From NCBI RefSeq assembly GCF_027889715.1, contig NZ_JAPJZH010000009.1, forward strand, positions 62,001 to 126,000: a stretch of DNA of 64,000 bases. The letters run 5' to 3'. The stretch is from Allohoeflea poritis (lineage in GTDB: Bacteria; Pseudomonadota; Alphaproteobacteria; Rhizobiales; Rhizobiaceae). The notes beneath the pieces are model-generated. The model was given only the letters and a program-made list of their open reading frames with translations, was not told the DNA's origin and searched no databases. The position numbers and the translations under genes are program-made. Shown here in pieces: positions 1 through 8,603 of this stretch (its first letter is position 1; each line of letters begins with the position of its first letter).

Positions 1-72
1 AATGCTGGCGTAGCTCTGATCGACTGAAGGATGAGCTCAATCGAGCTCTTGAGTAGTAGTGCTTCGGCCCCA

Positions 73-444
73 CTACCCAGCCAGCCTGACCGCCGCGCCA
101 AATCCCCGCGCCCGGCCGTAGAACTCCAGCGTGACGGCGTTGAAATAAACCCGGTATTCCAGGCTCTTGCCGCCGCAATTGGCGAAATAGACCGGCAGGC
201 CGCGGTGGGTGCGCGATTTCGTCCAGCCGCCGCTTTCGCGCAGGTCGTTCTCGCTGCAGATGCGGGCTTCGATCAGCCAGCGCGCCGCGCCGATGAAGGT
301 CTCGCCATATCTGTCATGGTCGTCCGAATACGCCACCAGCCGTTCATATCCCTCGTCGGTGAGGGTCGGTGACGGCAAATCGGTCGCGGCCACCACACAG
401 ATGGCGCCGAACAGGCCTATTGCAATGAACGATCCGAAATTCAC
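73..444 (-). CDS. Small hypothetical exported protein
   Basis: I do not recognise a family. The 123-residue product starts at a GTG and opens with a short hydrophobic stretch (about residues 5-20, ending in AICVVAATD) that looks like a signal peptide or membrane anchor. The rest is soluble, with two cysteines (about 63 and 94) that could form a disulfide in the periplasm. The frame is clean over its whole length and reads away from ald. No partner genes are adjacent. An exported structural or stress protein is a guess; only the presence of an N-terminal hydrophobic segment is visible. Confidence 0.55.
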   Translation of the reverse strand: MNFGSFIAIGLFGAICVVAATDLPSPTLTDEGYERLVAYSDDHDRYGETFIGAARWLIEARICSENDLRESGGWTKSRTHRGLPVYFANCGGKSLEYRVYFNAVTLEFYGRARGFGAAVRLAG

Positions 445-647
445 TAGACGCGCCCCCCGATATCTAGCTACGGCAAGGAGTGTAGCAAGGCGCGATTAAG
501 GTCCGATTTTGGAAAACGCTAAAATTCGACGGAATTGATTCAGGGACTTACAAGGCAATCAGCGCCCTTCCCCACCCGGGCGGACAAAGTCAATCGAGCC
601 GCCCGGCTTGTCCGGCCGGACAGCTTTGGATTGGTCTCTCTGGCCAC

Positions 648-1766
648 TCAGGCGACCTTGAGCACCGTGTCGGCTTCGGCAAGCTCGTAACCGAGCGCCT
701 CGGCAACGGGTTTGTTGGTAATGCGGCCGCGATGAACATTGAGGCCGGCGCGAAGATGCCGGTCTTCGGCGATCGCCTTGAGGCCCTTGTCGGCAAGCTG
801 CAGGCCGTAATGCAGCGTGGCGTTGTTCAGCGCATGGGTGGAAGTCACCGGAACGGCGCCGGGCATGTTGGCGACGCAATAATGGATGACACCGTCAACC
901 TCGAAGGTCGGCTCCGAATGGGTGGTCGCATGCGACGTCTCGAAACAACCGCCCTGGTCGATGGCCACATCGACAATGACCGAACCCTTCTTCATGCCCG
1001 ACAGCATCTCGCGTGTCACCAGTTTCGGCGCGGCAGCGCCCGCGACGAGCACGGCGCCGATGGTCAGGTCCGCGGAGAAGACCTCGTGTTCAAGCGCCTC
1101 GATGGTCGAATAACGCGTGCGCACGCGCCCGTTGAAGATGTCGTCCAACTGGCGCAGACGGGGGATCGACCGGTCGAGCATCGTTACCTCGGCACCAAGG
1201 CCGGCGGCCATCTTGGCCGCGTTCAGACCGACGACACCGCCGCCGATGATGGTGACCTTGCCGGGCAGCACGCCCGGAACGCCGCCGAGCATGACGCCCC
1301 GGCCGCCATTGACCTTCTCCAGCGCCGTCGCGCCGGCCTGGATGGACAAACGTCCGGCGACTTCCGACATCGGCGCCAGCAGTGGCAGGCCGCCATGATC
1401 GTCCGTGACCGTCTCATAGGCGACGGCGGTGCAGCCGCTTTCGACCAGCCCCTTGGTCTGCTCGGGATCCGGCGCCAGGTGAAGATAGGTGTAGAGGATC
1501 TGGTCCTCGCGCAGCATCGCCCATTCCGACGGCTGCGGCTCCTTGACCTTCACGATCATGTCCGACTGGTCGAAGACGTCCCTGGCACTCGCCACGATCT
1601 TGGCGCCGGCGGCCTGGTAGACGCCGTCATCGGCGTCAATGCCGAGGCCGGCATTGGTCTCGACAATCACCTCGTGGCCATGAGCCACATATTCGCGGAC
1701 CGAGCCGGGCGTCAGGCCGACGCGGAATTCGTTGTTCTTGATTTCTTTCGGGCAACCGACACGCAT
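648..1766 (-). CDS. ald: Alanine dehydrogenase
   Basis: NAD-dependent L-alanine dehydrogenase, interconverting alanine with pyruvate and ammonia in the cytoplasm. The 372-residue length is typical. Family residues are in their usual places: Arg15 and Lys75 (pyruvate contacts), His96 and Asp270 (catalysis), and the NAD-binding GGGVVG at 175-180 followed by the acidic Asp198. The ATG is preceded by GGAGG at 7-bp spacing. It is transcribed divergently from an Lrp/AsnC regulator, the usual arrangement for ald, where the regulator (AldR type) responds to amino acids. Identification is secure. Confidence 0.96.
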   Translation of the reverse strand: MRVGCPKEIKNNEFRVGLTPGSVREYVAHGHEVIVETNAGLGIDADDGVYQAAGAKIVASARDVFDQSDMIVKVKEPQPSEWAMLREDQILYTYLHLAPDPEQTKGLVESGCTAVAYETVTDDHGGLPLLAPMSEVAGRLSIQAGATALEKVNGGRGVMLGGVPGVLPGKVTIIGGGVVGLNAAKMAAGLGAEVTMLDRSIPRLRQLDDIFNGRVRTRYSTIEALEHEVFSADLTIGAVLVAGAAAPKLVTREMLSGMKKGSVIVDVAIDQGGCFETSHATTHSEPTFEVDGVIHYCVANMPGAVPVTSTHALNNATLHYGLQLADKGLKAIAEDRHLRAGLNVHRGRITNKPVAEALGYELAEADTVLKVA

Positions 1767-1921
1767 TGAGCGTCCTCCACATCTTCATGCGCGATTCGCG
1801 CGGCTTATCGTGGTCGCATTGCACCACACGAACCATGAAATGTCCTTGCGAAGTGTGGGCTTCGTGGCGGAAAAATGCGAATATTGTTGCGAGAATCTAA
1901 ATTTTGTAGAAGAATCGTCGA
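1767..1921. promoter_or_regulatory. Divergent ald / lrp intergenic region
   Basis: A 155-bp region separates the two divergent starts. It turns AT-rich close to the regulator gene (about 1870-1920), as expected for Lrp-family binding and autoregulation. I could not pick a single convincing operator; the assignment rests on the gene arrangement. Confidence 0.5.
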
Positions 1922-2392
1922 ATGGATAAGCTCGATACAATCGATGTTGCCATTCTGCGAACCCTTCAGGAGGACGGCAGAATCTCCAATGCCAACCTTG
2001 CCGAGAAGGTCGGCCTTTCGGCATCCGCCTGCTCGCGCCGGCTCGATATCCTGGAAAAGTCCGGCGTCATCCGCGGCTACCACGCCAGGCTTTCCAACAA
2101 GGCACTGGACTATACGATGACGGCGATCGTGCACATTTCGCTGTCCGGCCAGTTCGAAAAGACGCTGAGCGAGTTCGAGGCGGCGGTCAAACGCTGCCCA
2201 AACGTGCTGGTCTGCTACCTGATGTCCGGCGAATACGACTATATCCTGCGCGTCGCCGCCAAGGACCTGCAGGACTATGAACGCATCCACAAGGAGTGGC
2301 TGTCGGCGCTGCCCCACGTGGTGCGCATCAATTCGGCCTTTGCCTTGCGGGAGGTCATCGACCGGCCGAATATCGACGTTGATAAACGGTAG
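1922..2392 (+). CDS. Lrp/AsnC-family regulator of alanine dehydrogenase (AldR-like)
   Basis: A 156-residue DNA-binding protein with the two standard parts of the family: an N-terminal winged helix-turn-helix (about residues 5-60, with the turn NLAEKVGLSASACSRRLDIL) and a C-terminal AsnC/RAM effector domain (about 70-145). Family members sense amino acids and switch oligomeric state. Its position head to head with ald, 155 bp apart, argues that it controls ald in response to alanine or a related amino acid. That regulatory target is inferred from context. Confidence 0.9.
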   Translation: MDKLDTIDVAILRTLQEDGRISNANLAEKVGLSASACSRRLDILEKSGVIRGYHARLSNKALDYTMTAIVHISLSGQFEKTLSEFEAAVKRCPNVLVCYLMSGEYDYILRVAAKDLQDYERIHKEWLSALPHVVRINSAFALREVIDRPNIDVDKR

Positions 2393-2440
2393 CCTTCCCG
2401 CCTAAGCTGAAATATCGAAATTTGGCGCCGGAGATTGGCA

Positions 2441-3436
2441 ATGGCGAAACGGTCTCGACTGACTCGATGGTTGTACGGCATTGTCGTGCTGATAGTCGCA
2501 GGCGCAATCCTCATTTATCTGGGACCCCGCACGCATGTGAGCACCGATATCAAATTCGATCCGGCGACAATCGGCGAGGATGTCGAGGACTTCATCGCCA
2601 GCCAGGAAGCCCGTTTTTCCGATATCAGGCCGGGCCAGGGCAAACAGATTGTCTGGGCCTATCCGGCTTCGCGCGCCAAGACGCCGCTTTCTCTGGTCTA
2701 TATCCACGGCTTTTCGGCTTCGCCCGGCGAAATACGTCCGGTGATGGACATCGTCGCAAAGGATATCGGCGCCAATCTCTTCTACACGCGGCTGGTCGGT
2801 CACGGACGCACCAGCGATGCGATGGCGGAGGCAACGGTCGAGGGCTGGGTCAACGATCTCGCCGAGGCCATCGCCATCGGCCGGCGCCTGGGCGAGCGCG
2901 TGATACTCGTCGGCACCTCGACCGGCGGCACGCTGACGACCTGGGCGGCAACGCAGCCGGACCTCACCGCCGACGTCGCCGGGATCGTCAATATCGCGCC
3001 TAACTACGGCATCCAGGCCGCCGGCGCCGGGCTGCTCACCATTCCCTGGGCGAAACAGATCCTCGGCGTCATCGCTGGCGAGCGCCGTTCGTTCGAGCCG
3101 AAGAACGACCTGCAGCGCGCGAACTGGACCCATGAATATCCGTCCGAGGCGGTTTTGCCGATGGCCGAACTGGTCAGGCTGGTAAAGGATTCCGATTTCG
3201 AGACGATTGATATCCCGATCCTCTTCATCTTCTCGGAGAACGACACAGTCGTGCAGCCGGACGCGACCAAGGTCGTCGCCGGCCGATGGGGCGGCGAAAG
3301 CGAGCTGGTCATCATCAATGACAGCGACGACAAGGATCATCACGTGATCGCCGGCGATGCCATTTCGCCCTCGACGACACAGAAAACCGTCGACATTATC
3401 GAACAGTGGATCGGCAAACTTCCAGGCGAATCCTAG
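2441..3436 (+). CDS. Alpha/beta hydrolase, membrane-anchored
   Basis: A 331-residue alpha/beta hydrolase with an N-terminal membrane segment (about 9-27), so probably anchored with its catalytic domain outside the cytoplasm. The oxyanion-hole loop HGFSASPGE lies near 89, the nucleophile elbow GTSTGG at 158-163 (Ser160), and a C-terminal His in DDKDHH completes a plausible triad. It resembles carboxylesterase/lipase-type hydrolases; the substrate is unknown. An in-frame TTG lies two codons upstream, but the ATG is preferred. Its TAG stop overlaps the stop of the convergent MFS gene inside the palindrome CTAG at 3433-3436. Confidence 0.8.
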   Translation: MAKRSRLTRWLYGIVVLIVAGAILIYLGPRTHVSTDIKFDPATIGEDVEDFIASQEARFSDIRPGQGKQIVWAYPASRAKTPLSLVYIHGFSASPGEIRPVMDIVAKDIGANLFYTRLVGHGRTSDAMAEATVEGWVNDLAEAIAIGRRLGERVILVGTSTGGTLTTWAATQPDLTADVAGIVNIAPNYGIQAAGAGLLTIPWAKQILGVIAGERRSFEPKNDLQRANWTHEYPSEAVLPMAELVRLVKDSDFETIDIPILFIFSENDTVVQPDATKVVAGRWGGESELVIINDSDDKDHHVIAGDAISPSTTQKTVDIIEQWIGKLPGES

Positions 3437-4626
3437 AGCGTGCCTGGCTTCTTGTCCTGTGAAAAGAAGTAGATCGCGACAGCGAGCGCCAAAATCACAC
3501 CGTAAAAGCCGAAGAGCATCGAGAAGGTCGGCGCCGGATCGAGCGGATCGAAACGCGCCTGCGCCATCTGCCCGGTCAGGAACTGTCCGAGGCCGACCCC
3601 GCCGATCGTGAAGAAGTTCATGAGCGTCACGCCGCGCCCGGTCAGCTCCTTCGGAAAGAAATCGCGGGCATGGGCCATCATCACACCGAAGCTGGCTCCG
3701 AAAAGGCCGACGGCGAAAAGCAGAACCGTTACCTGCCACAGCGGCTGCACCGGAAACAGCGCAAGGAAAATCAACGCCAGCGCTCCGAGTAGATTGCCGA
3801 AGAAGGAAACCCATTTGCGCGTCCCGAAGAGCGTGTCGAGCGGCCCGTAAAGAACGCTGCCCAGGATCATGGATACGGCCATGAAGAGCGAGATCGTGCC
3901 GATGAGCTGCGTCGAGGCGCCATAGACATCGGACAGGTAGGGACCGACCCACAGGCCACGCATTCCGGCCGCCGGCGCATAGTTGACCGCAACGAGCGGG
4001 ATGATCAGCCACAATGCCGGTATCTTCAACAGTGCGACATAGCCGGAAAGGCCGGTGCTGCCGCCCTCTTCCCGCTCAACCTTCGGATCTCTCACAAAGG
4101 CGTAGATCGCAAGCGCCGTCAGCAGCGACAGCACGCCGAGGCCGAAAATCGTCTCCCGCCAACCGAAACTCTCAACTGCGATCGCCAGTGGCTTCGCGCC
4201 GATGACATTGCCGGCGGTGCCCAACGCGACGAACCATGACGACGCGATCGCGAAACGCGCCGGCGGAAACGTATAGGCGAAAATGAAGAACGCGGCCATC
4301 AACACGGGTGAACACCCGATCCCGATCAGGCTCATCGCAATGATGATCTCAACGGGCGTTGTCGCCGCGGCGAACAGGAACGCGCCGCCTCCGACGCCGA
4401 TGGCGAACAGGACCGTGGCTGTGCGGCGCGGCCCGAACCGGTCAAGCGAGATACCGACAACGAACTGCATCAGCGCGAAGGTCAGGAACCAAAGGCCAGA
4501 GGCCTGCGAGAGGTCGGCCTTGCTCATCCCCAGCTCTTCGGTGAGTGCCGGCGTCAAAACCGCAAGAAACGAACGATAAAACTGCGAGAAGATATAGGCC
4601 GCGGCCAGCGCGGCGATCCCGGCCAT
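3433..4626 (-). CDS. MFS transporter
   Basis: A major facilitator superfamily protein of about 397 residues with roughly twelve hydrophobic segments and a charged loop between the two six-helix halves (around RDPKVEREEGG). The inter-helix motif DRFGPRR after TM2 is the classic MFS motif A. The start is placed at the ATG at 4626, because the 31 codons upstream are Arg/Cys-rich and unlike a membrane protein N-terminus. Substrate cannot be read from sequence; the lineage looks like organic-anion or efflux carriers. It converges with the hydrolase gene, sharing the CTAG stop site. Confidence 0.85.
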   Translation of the reverse strand: MAGIAALAAAYIFSQFYRSFLAVLTPALTEELGMSKADLSQASGLWFLTFALMQFVVGISLDRFGPRRTATVLFAIGVGGGAFLFAAATTPVEIIIAMSLIGIGCSPVLMAAFFIFAYTFPPARFAIASSWFVALGTAGNVIGAKPLAIAVESFGWRETIFGLGVLSLLTALAIYAFVRDPKVEREEGGSTGLSGYVALLKIPALWLIIPLVAVNYAPAAGMRGLWVGPYLSDVYGASTQLIGTISLFMAVSMILGSVLYGPLDTLFGTRKWVSFFGNLLGALALIFLALFPVQPLWQVTVLLFAVGLFGASFGVMMAHARDFFPKELTGRGVTLMNFFTIGGVGLGQFLTGQMAQARFDPLDPAPTFSMLFGFYGVILALAVAIYFFSQDKKPGTL

Positions 4627-4969
4627 CAGGCGCGCCGGACGGCACACGGCGCGAACGGCTGCTTCGCTTCGCTCTCGACATCGCGCGCTGCAGGTAAAAT
4701 ACCGTGCATGTGCCCCCACTCAGAATAATGTGCCGGTTGAAAAATCAGGCTGGATGGCAACTCATTATCGGTAATGGCTTTTTTCTGCAAACGGCTTTTT
4801 GGTGACGCAGTATCCAAATCTCACAAGGCAATGGCATGGATGGCCGGATCGCCTTCGCCGCGAAAACAGATCGCGTTGCACTGTTTTGCAGTGATTTCTT
4901 GAATGCGGCGCGGGCGCGATTATGTTGTGCGACACGGACGTGCTGCCGGACTTACAACAGGAATCAAAG
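4627..4969. other. Non-coding gap between the MFS gene and a membrane-protein gene
   Basis: About 340 bp with no convincing gene. It contains an inverted repeat CACTG-TTTTG-CAGTG at 4879-4893, some 75 bp upstream of the next start, which may be an operator. Nothing else could be supported. Confidence 0.4.
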
Positions 4970-5587
4970 ATGAACGACAGAGTCGCCAGAAAACCCTCGC
5001 GCGCGCAAATGCCCAGGACGCGGTTCGAGCCGATTGATGTCCTGACGGCAGCCGTCGCCGGATTCGCGATCATTTTTGCATTGCTGACGGCTTGGGCATT
5101 TATCCAGATTTCCGGCCTTCGGGCGCAGCTTTCGGCCGTGCGCACCGAACTTGCCGCGTCACAACAGGAAACAGCGGCGCTTGCGCAAAAACTCGGTGTC
5201 GTCGAAGGGAGCCTCTCAGGCGATCTGGCCCGGGATGCGGACGATCTGCGCAATCAGATCGTCCAGTCTGCCTCCGCCAAGCTCGACCATTCGATCAGCG
5301 CGGCCATGAGCGAACTGTCCTCCTTCGGCAACTCCAATTTTGTCTTCCACATGTCCGAGTTCGAGCGCCGGTCTTGTGTCAAGGGCGGCACTTTCATCGG
5401 CGAACAGCCCGACGGTTCCCTCCAGGAAGAAACGTTCGACGCCAATCACATGGTCGAAATCCAGCCGTCGCATGAAGACATCCGCGGAATTCCCTTCTAC
5501 CGCGTCACGATCAACGATCAGACGCTGCAGTCGGCCGGCGGCCCAGGAGCCTACAGACACGGGACCATGCGAATTTCCTGCAGCTAA
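4970..5587 (+). CDS. Single-pass membrane protein with coiled coil, unknown function
   Basis: The start is taken at 4970, where AGGAA precedes the ATG; an earlier in-frame ATG at 4922 has no such site. The 205-residue product has a basic N-terminus, one transmembrane helix (about 25-47), then a heptad-rich segment (about 50-110) with LRAQLSAVRTELAAS-type repeats that should form a coiled coil, and a compact C-terminal domain with two cysteines. This points to a membrane-tethered periplasmic protein that oligomerises. I know no named family for it, and no neighbour suggests a role. Confidence 0.6.
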   Translation: MNDRVARKPSRAQMPRTRFEPIDVLTAAVAGFAIIFALLTAWAFIQISGLRAQLSAVRTELAASQQETAALAQKLGVVEGSLSGDLARDADDLRNQIVQSASAKLDHSISAAMSELSSFGNSNFVFHMSEFERRSCVKGGTFIGEQPDGSLQEETFDANHMVEIQPSHEDIRGIPFYRVTINDQTLQSAGGPGAYRHGTMRISCS

Positions 5588-5609
5588 AGCGCTTCCACAA
5601 AAAATAGCG

Positions 5610-5615
5610 TATAAT
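5610..5615 (+). promoter_or_regulatory. Perfect -10 box upstream of a micro-ORF
   Basis: TATAAT lies 41 bp upstream of the 29-codon ORF. A small hairpin (TCTCG...CGAGA, about 5623-5637) sits between it and the Shine-Dalgarno. No good -35 box is visible at 17 bp, so an activator or an extended element may be needed. Confidence 0.45.
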
Positions 5616-5656
5616 CCTCTGCTTCTCGCATTCGAGAGCTTGGGAGGAATGCCGCA

Positions 5657-5746
5657 ATGAAGAAGGACTCCATGAAGCGCCGGCACCATCGCGCCAAACG
5701 CGCCGCCAATGAGAAGAAGCGTAAAGCGAAGAAGAAAGCCCGGTAG
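5657..5746 (+). CDS. 29-residue highly basic micro-protein
   Basis: An ORF of 29 codons with a strong Shine-Dalgarno (GGGAGGAA, spacing 7) and a consensus TATAAT upstream. The product starts MKKDSMKRRHHRAK and carries 16 Lys/Arg plus two His among 29 residues, so it should bind nucleic acid or an acidic surface. It lies in the 186-bp gap between two larger genes and does not overlap either. Small Lys/Arg-rich ORFs are common in Rhizobiales but usually unannotated. That it is translated is inferred from its signals and composition. Confidence 0.55.
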   Translation: MKKDSMKRRHHRAKRAANEKKRKAKKKAR

Positions 5747-5773
5747 GGATCGGTCGTCATAACGGCCTTGCAG

Positions 5774-6775
5774 TCAGGACTTGGTCCACAATTGCATGCG
5801 CCGCTGCTTGATCCGCGCATCGCCTTCCGACGTCCCGTCATGGAAGGTTCGGAACCAGCTGTCCCACGGCGTCTCCCAGGTGCCGTAATTGCAGTCGAAG
5901 AACTTGTGATGCAGTTGGTGGAAGAAATCGCCCAGCTCGATACCGTCGCGGCCGCCGATCTTAAGGCGCTCGAAACCGGCATGGGATGTCGGCGCGCCGA
6001 TCCCGTGGTGAAACAGCAGAAAGAGCACGTGGACGGGATGCGCCGGCACGATGAAGAAGATCATCGTATCGAACATCAGGAAGAAGCTCTCGACCGGATG
6101 CATCGCCAACCCGGACCAGGGCCCGGTATTGATGTTCTTGTGATGCCACGCATGGACCCAGATGTAGAGCCTGCCGACGTGAAGCAGACGGTGCAGCCAG
6201 TAGAAGTGGAATCCGGCCCAGATCGGAACAAGCACGATAAGCGCGACAAACCAGACCGGATCGCCTTCGAACGTGATCATCCTCGCCCAGCCATTGGCAT
6301 AGGACCACCACATCAGGCACTCCCAGAAGGTCCAGAACTGAAGGGCTACGAAGGACCAGAACATATTGTCGTAGACCTGGTTCTTGAAGGAAAAGACCTT
6401 CGCGCCCCTGGCCATCGGCCGCAGATCGTAGCGATAGTCATCGCCCTGCAGCCTGTAGCGCAGCAGGAACAGGTGGAGACCGCCGGCAACACCGGTGAGG
6501 ATAACGAGATTGCGCAGCCAGACCTCGAATACCCAGCCGAATTCGACCGTTTTTGCCCGCTCGATATCCGGCGTGAACCAAAGCCAGGTGGCAATGGCGG
6601 CAAGCAGAATGACAAACCGCATGGCGACCGGGTTCCAGCTCTTCAGCAGATAAAGCAAGGATGCCAGAGGCCGCATGGGCCAGTCCCAGTAAGGCGCCAA
6701 CCGCAACGGAAGGACCGGTGTGTAATGCCACACCTTTCGGGCCGGCCGCTTGGCCGGTTTGGCGGGTTTGCTCAT
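5774..6775 (-). CDS. Sterol desaturase / fatty acid hydroxylase family protein
   Basis: Integral-membrane diiron enzyme of the fatty acid hydroxylase superfamily, 333 residues. The His clusters that hold the diiron site are all visible: HRLLH, HAWHH, a later HHGIG...SHAGF segment, and the C-terminal HQLHH followed by the family signature FFDCNYGTWE. Several hydrophobic helices precede and separate them. These enzymes hydroxylate or desaturate acyl chains, sterols or carotenoids; the substrate here is unknown. The start at 6775 (MSKPAKPAKR) is 16 bp after the HD gene, so the two genes form an operon. Upstream in-frame codons belong to the HD gene region. Confidence 0.85.
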   Translation of the reverse strand: MSKPAKPAKRPARKVWHYTPVLPLRLAPYWDWPMRPLASLLYLLKSWNPVAMRFVILLAAIATWLWFTPDIERAKTVEFGWVFEVWLRNLVILTGVAGGLHLFLLRYRLQGDDYRYDLRPMARGAKVFSFKNQVYDNMFWSFVALQFWTFWECLMWWSYANGWARMITFEGDPVWFVALIVLVPIWAGFHFYWLHRLLHVGRLYIWVHAWHHKNINTGPWSGLAMHPVESFFLMFDTMIFFIVPAHPVHVLFLLFHHGIGAPTSHAGFERLKIGGRDGIELGDFFHQLHHKFFDCNYGTWETPWDSWFRTFHDGTSEGDARIKQRRMQLWTKS

Positions 6776-6791
6776 GATCCTTGCTCCGGGT

Positions 6792-7418
6792 TCAGGCCTT
6801 GTCCCGCTCGGCCGCACTCGCGGCATTAACCAGTGGCTCGCGCGCACCGGGGCGGATGACGTCCTTGTCGTACGGATTACGGTCGAAAACCTCCCGCACC
6901 ATCGGTGCGAAGAATTCGAGAGGAAGATCGTCATAATCCGGGTCGAAGCTTGCCTGGTCCCAACGTTCGCAGAACGCCGCGCAATCATCGAAATACTGGT
7001 GGCCCCGGTGCCGCTCGCGCTTGTTCCGATCGAAGCCATCCAGGTGATGTCCGTAATAGACCATCTGGAAATCGCCATGGGTCTGCACACACCAGGTGCA
7101 TTGCTCGCGGACGAATGGCTTGAGGATGGCGGCCGCGTACTCATCGTGATTATACGGCGCATAGATATCGCCGATATCGTGCAGGAGCGCCGAAACCACC
7201 CAATCGATATCCGCGCCGTCGCGCCAGGCACGCGTTGCCGACTGCACACAGTGGCCAAGCCGGGTGACCTGATAGCCCGACAGGCTCTCATCAAGCTCGG
7301 TCATTGCCTTGAGCAGCCGGTCGGCCGTGTGTTTCGTGTGTCCGATTTCCTCTGCAACCAGGAATTCGTAATCTTCCCTGGTGCCATCCTTCATCTGGGT
7401 AAAGCTGACCTTCTTCAT
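6792..7418 (-). CDS. HD-domain protein with PhnZ/MIOX-type metal ligand set
   Basis: A 208-residue HD-superfamily protein. The putative metal ligands read His56, His80-Asp81 (SALLHDIGD), His91, His114 and Asp154 (RWDQ). This is the H...HD...H...H...D order of the mixed-valent diiron oxygenases PhnZ and myo-inositol oxygenase; the first two steps (24 residues, then HD) match PhnZ spacing as I remember it. The PhnZ Tyr/Glu substrate lid is not conserved, so the substrate should differ. It is the first gene of a two-gene operon with the membrane fatty acid hydroxylase and is divergent from a LysR regulator. Phosphohydrolase activity remains the alternative. Confidence 0.75.
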   Translation of the reverse strand: MKKVSFTQMKDGTREDYEFLVAEEIGHTKHTADRLLKAMTELDESLSGYQVTRLGHCVQSATRAWRDGADIDWVVSALLHDIGDIYAPYNHDEYAAAILKPFVREQCTWCVQTHGDFQMVYYGHHLDGFDRNKRERHRGHQYFDDCAAFCERWDQASFDPDYDDLPLEFFAPMVREVFDRNPYDKDVIRPGAREPLVNAASAAERDKA

Positions 7419-7452
7419 CGCGCACGTCCCAAAGCGTTACCTTAGCCCAAGT

Positions 7453-7466
7453 TTATCGCATGATAA
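7453..7466. promoter_or_regulatory. LysR-type operator between the HD gene and its regulator
   Basis: Inverted repeat TTATC-GCAT-GATAA, containing the T-N11-A pattern typical of LysR binding sites, in the 101-bp gap between two divergent genes. It most likely serves both autorepression and activation of the HD/hydroxylase operon. Confidence 0.55.
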
Positions 7467-7519
7467 AATTGTCAGAAATGCCTGAAATTGATAGGCTGCC
7501 ATAACACGATATTATAGCA

Positions 7520-8452
7520 ATGACTGGAATTTCGATGCGCCGACGCCTTCCGCCGCTCAATGCGCTGCTTGCCTTCGAGGCCGCAGCCCGGCACAGCAAT
7601 TTCACCCGCGCGGCCGAAGAGCTGGGCGTCGCCCAGCCAGCCATTACCCGGCACATCAACAACATCGAATCATGGCTCGGCATCGACCTTTTCCGGCGCA
7701 CCGGAAATGCCGTCATGCTGACGGCGGATGGCGAATCCGTCTCGGAACTCGTTACAACGGCCTTCGATCGGCTGGAAATATCATTGGGTGCGCTTGCATC
7801 CAGCAAGAGCAACGAGATAACCATCGGCGCCTCCTTCGGCATCACCCATTTGTGGCTGATGCCGCAGATCACCGCCATGCGCGGCGCCGCGCGCGGCGCG
7901 GCCATCAATTTCATCACTTCGGAGAATTATGTCGATTTCGACGCCGGCAAGGTCGATTTCTCGATCCGCTTCGGCTCGGGCGACTGGCCGGGCAAGCGCG
8001 CGGATCTTCTGTTTACCGAAACAACCTATGTGATCGCAGCGCCGGCCTTTCTGCAAAACACCCCCGAGATCGATCCTGACAACCTTGCCGCAACACTGCG
8101 CCCCGAATGGCTGCTGGAACACGGCGATATGCACGATTACGGCTGGATGACCTGGAGGAAATGGTTCGAGCAACACGGTTCGGTGCTGTCTGGAGAACTG
8201 CGCAATGCCGATATCCGCAACTATCCGACCCTGCTCGATATGGTCCGCTGCGGTGAAGGCGTGGCACTTGGCTATGTCGGCCTCGACAATCACCTCGTCG
8301 AAGCCGGCGAGATCCTTCGCTTGGGAAAACCCGTCAAACGCCCCAATCTGGGCTACTATCTCCTGACAAACGCCGGTGACGGCATACATGGCGCAAGCAA
8401 GGAGCTGTGGCAGTATCTGACATGTGAAGCCGGCCAGACGAAGCGGCACTGA
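7520..8452 (+). CDS. LysR-family transcriptional regulator (GcvA-like)
   Basis: A 310-residue LysR regulator. The N-terminal winged HTH reads LPPLNALLAFEAAARHSNFT (about 10-29), continuing to the recognition helix AQPAITRHI, followed by the linker helix and a periplasmic-binding-protein-like effector domain (about 100-300). The PLNALLAFEAAARH start is characteristic of the GcvA/AmpR branch. It is divergent from the HD/fatty-acid-hydroxylase operon and is therefore its likely regulator. The inducer is unknown. An internal ATG at 7535 is an alternative start. Confidence 0.9.
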   Translation: MTGISMRRRLPPLNALLAFEAAARHSNFTRAAEELGVAQPAITRHINNIESWLGIDLFRRTGNAVMLTADGESVSELVTTAFDRLEISLGALASSKSNEITIGASFGITHLWLMPQITAMRGAARGAAINFITSENYVDFDAGKVDFSIRFGSGDWPGKRADLLFTETTYVIAAPAFLQNTPEIDPDNLAATLRPEWLLEHGDMHDYGWMTWRKWFEQHGSVLSGELRNADIRNYPTLLDMVRCGEGVALGYVGLDNHLVEAGEILRLGKPVKRPNLGYYLLTNAGDGIHGASKELWQYLTCEAGQTKRH

Positions 8453-8603
8453 TATCGGTGCAATCAGCGCGCCGGTCGATGACGGTCACGATCCAGGCCA
8501 CATGACCGCAACCAAATCGATTGCCTGATGCGACACCCGATCCTTGCCGTTACACCGTTGCGCGTTTCCGGTCATGCGAGCGCGATTCTCAAAACCATTC
8601 CCG

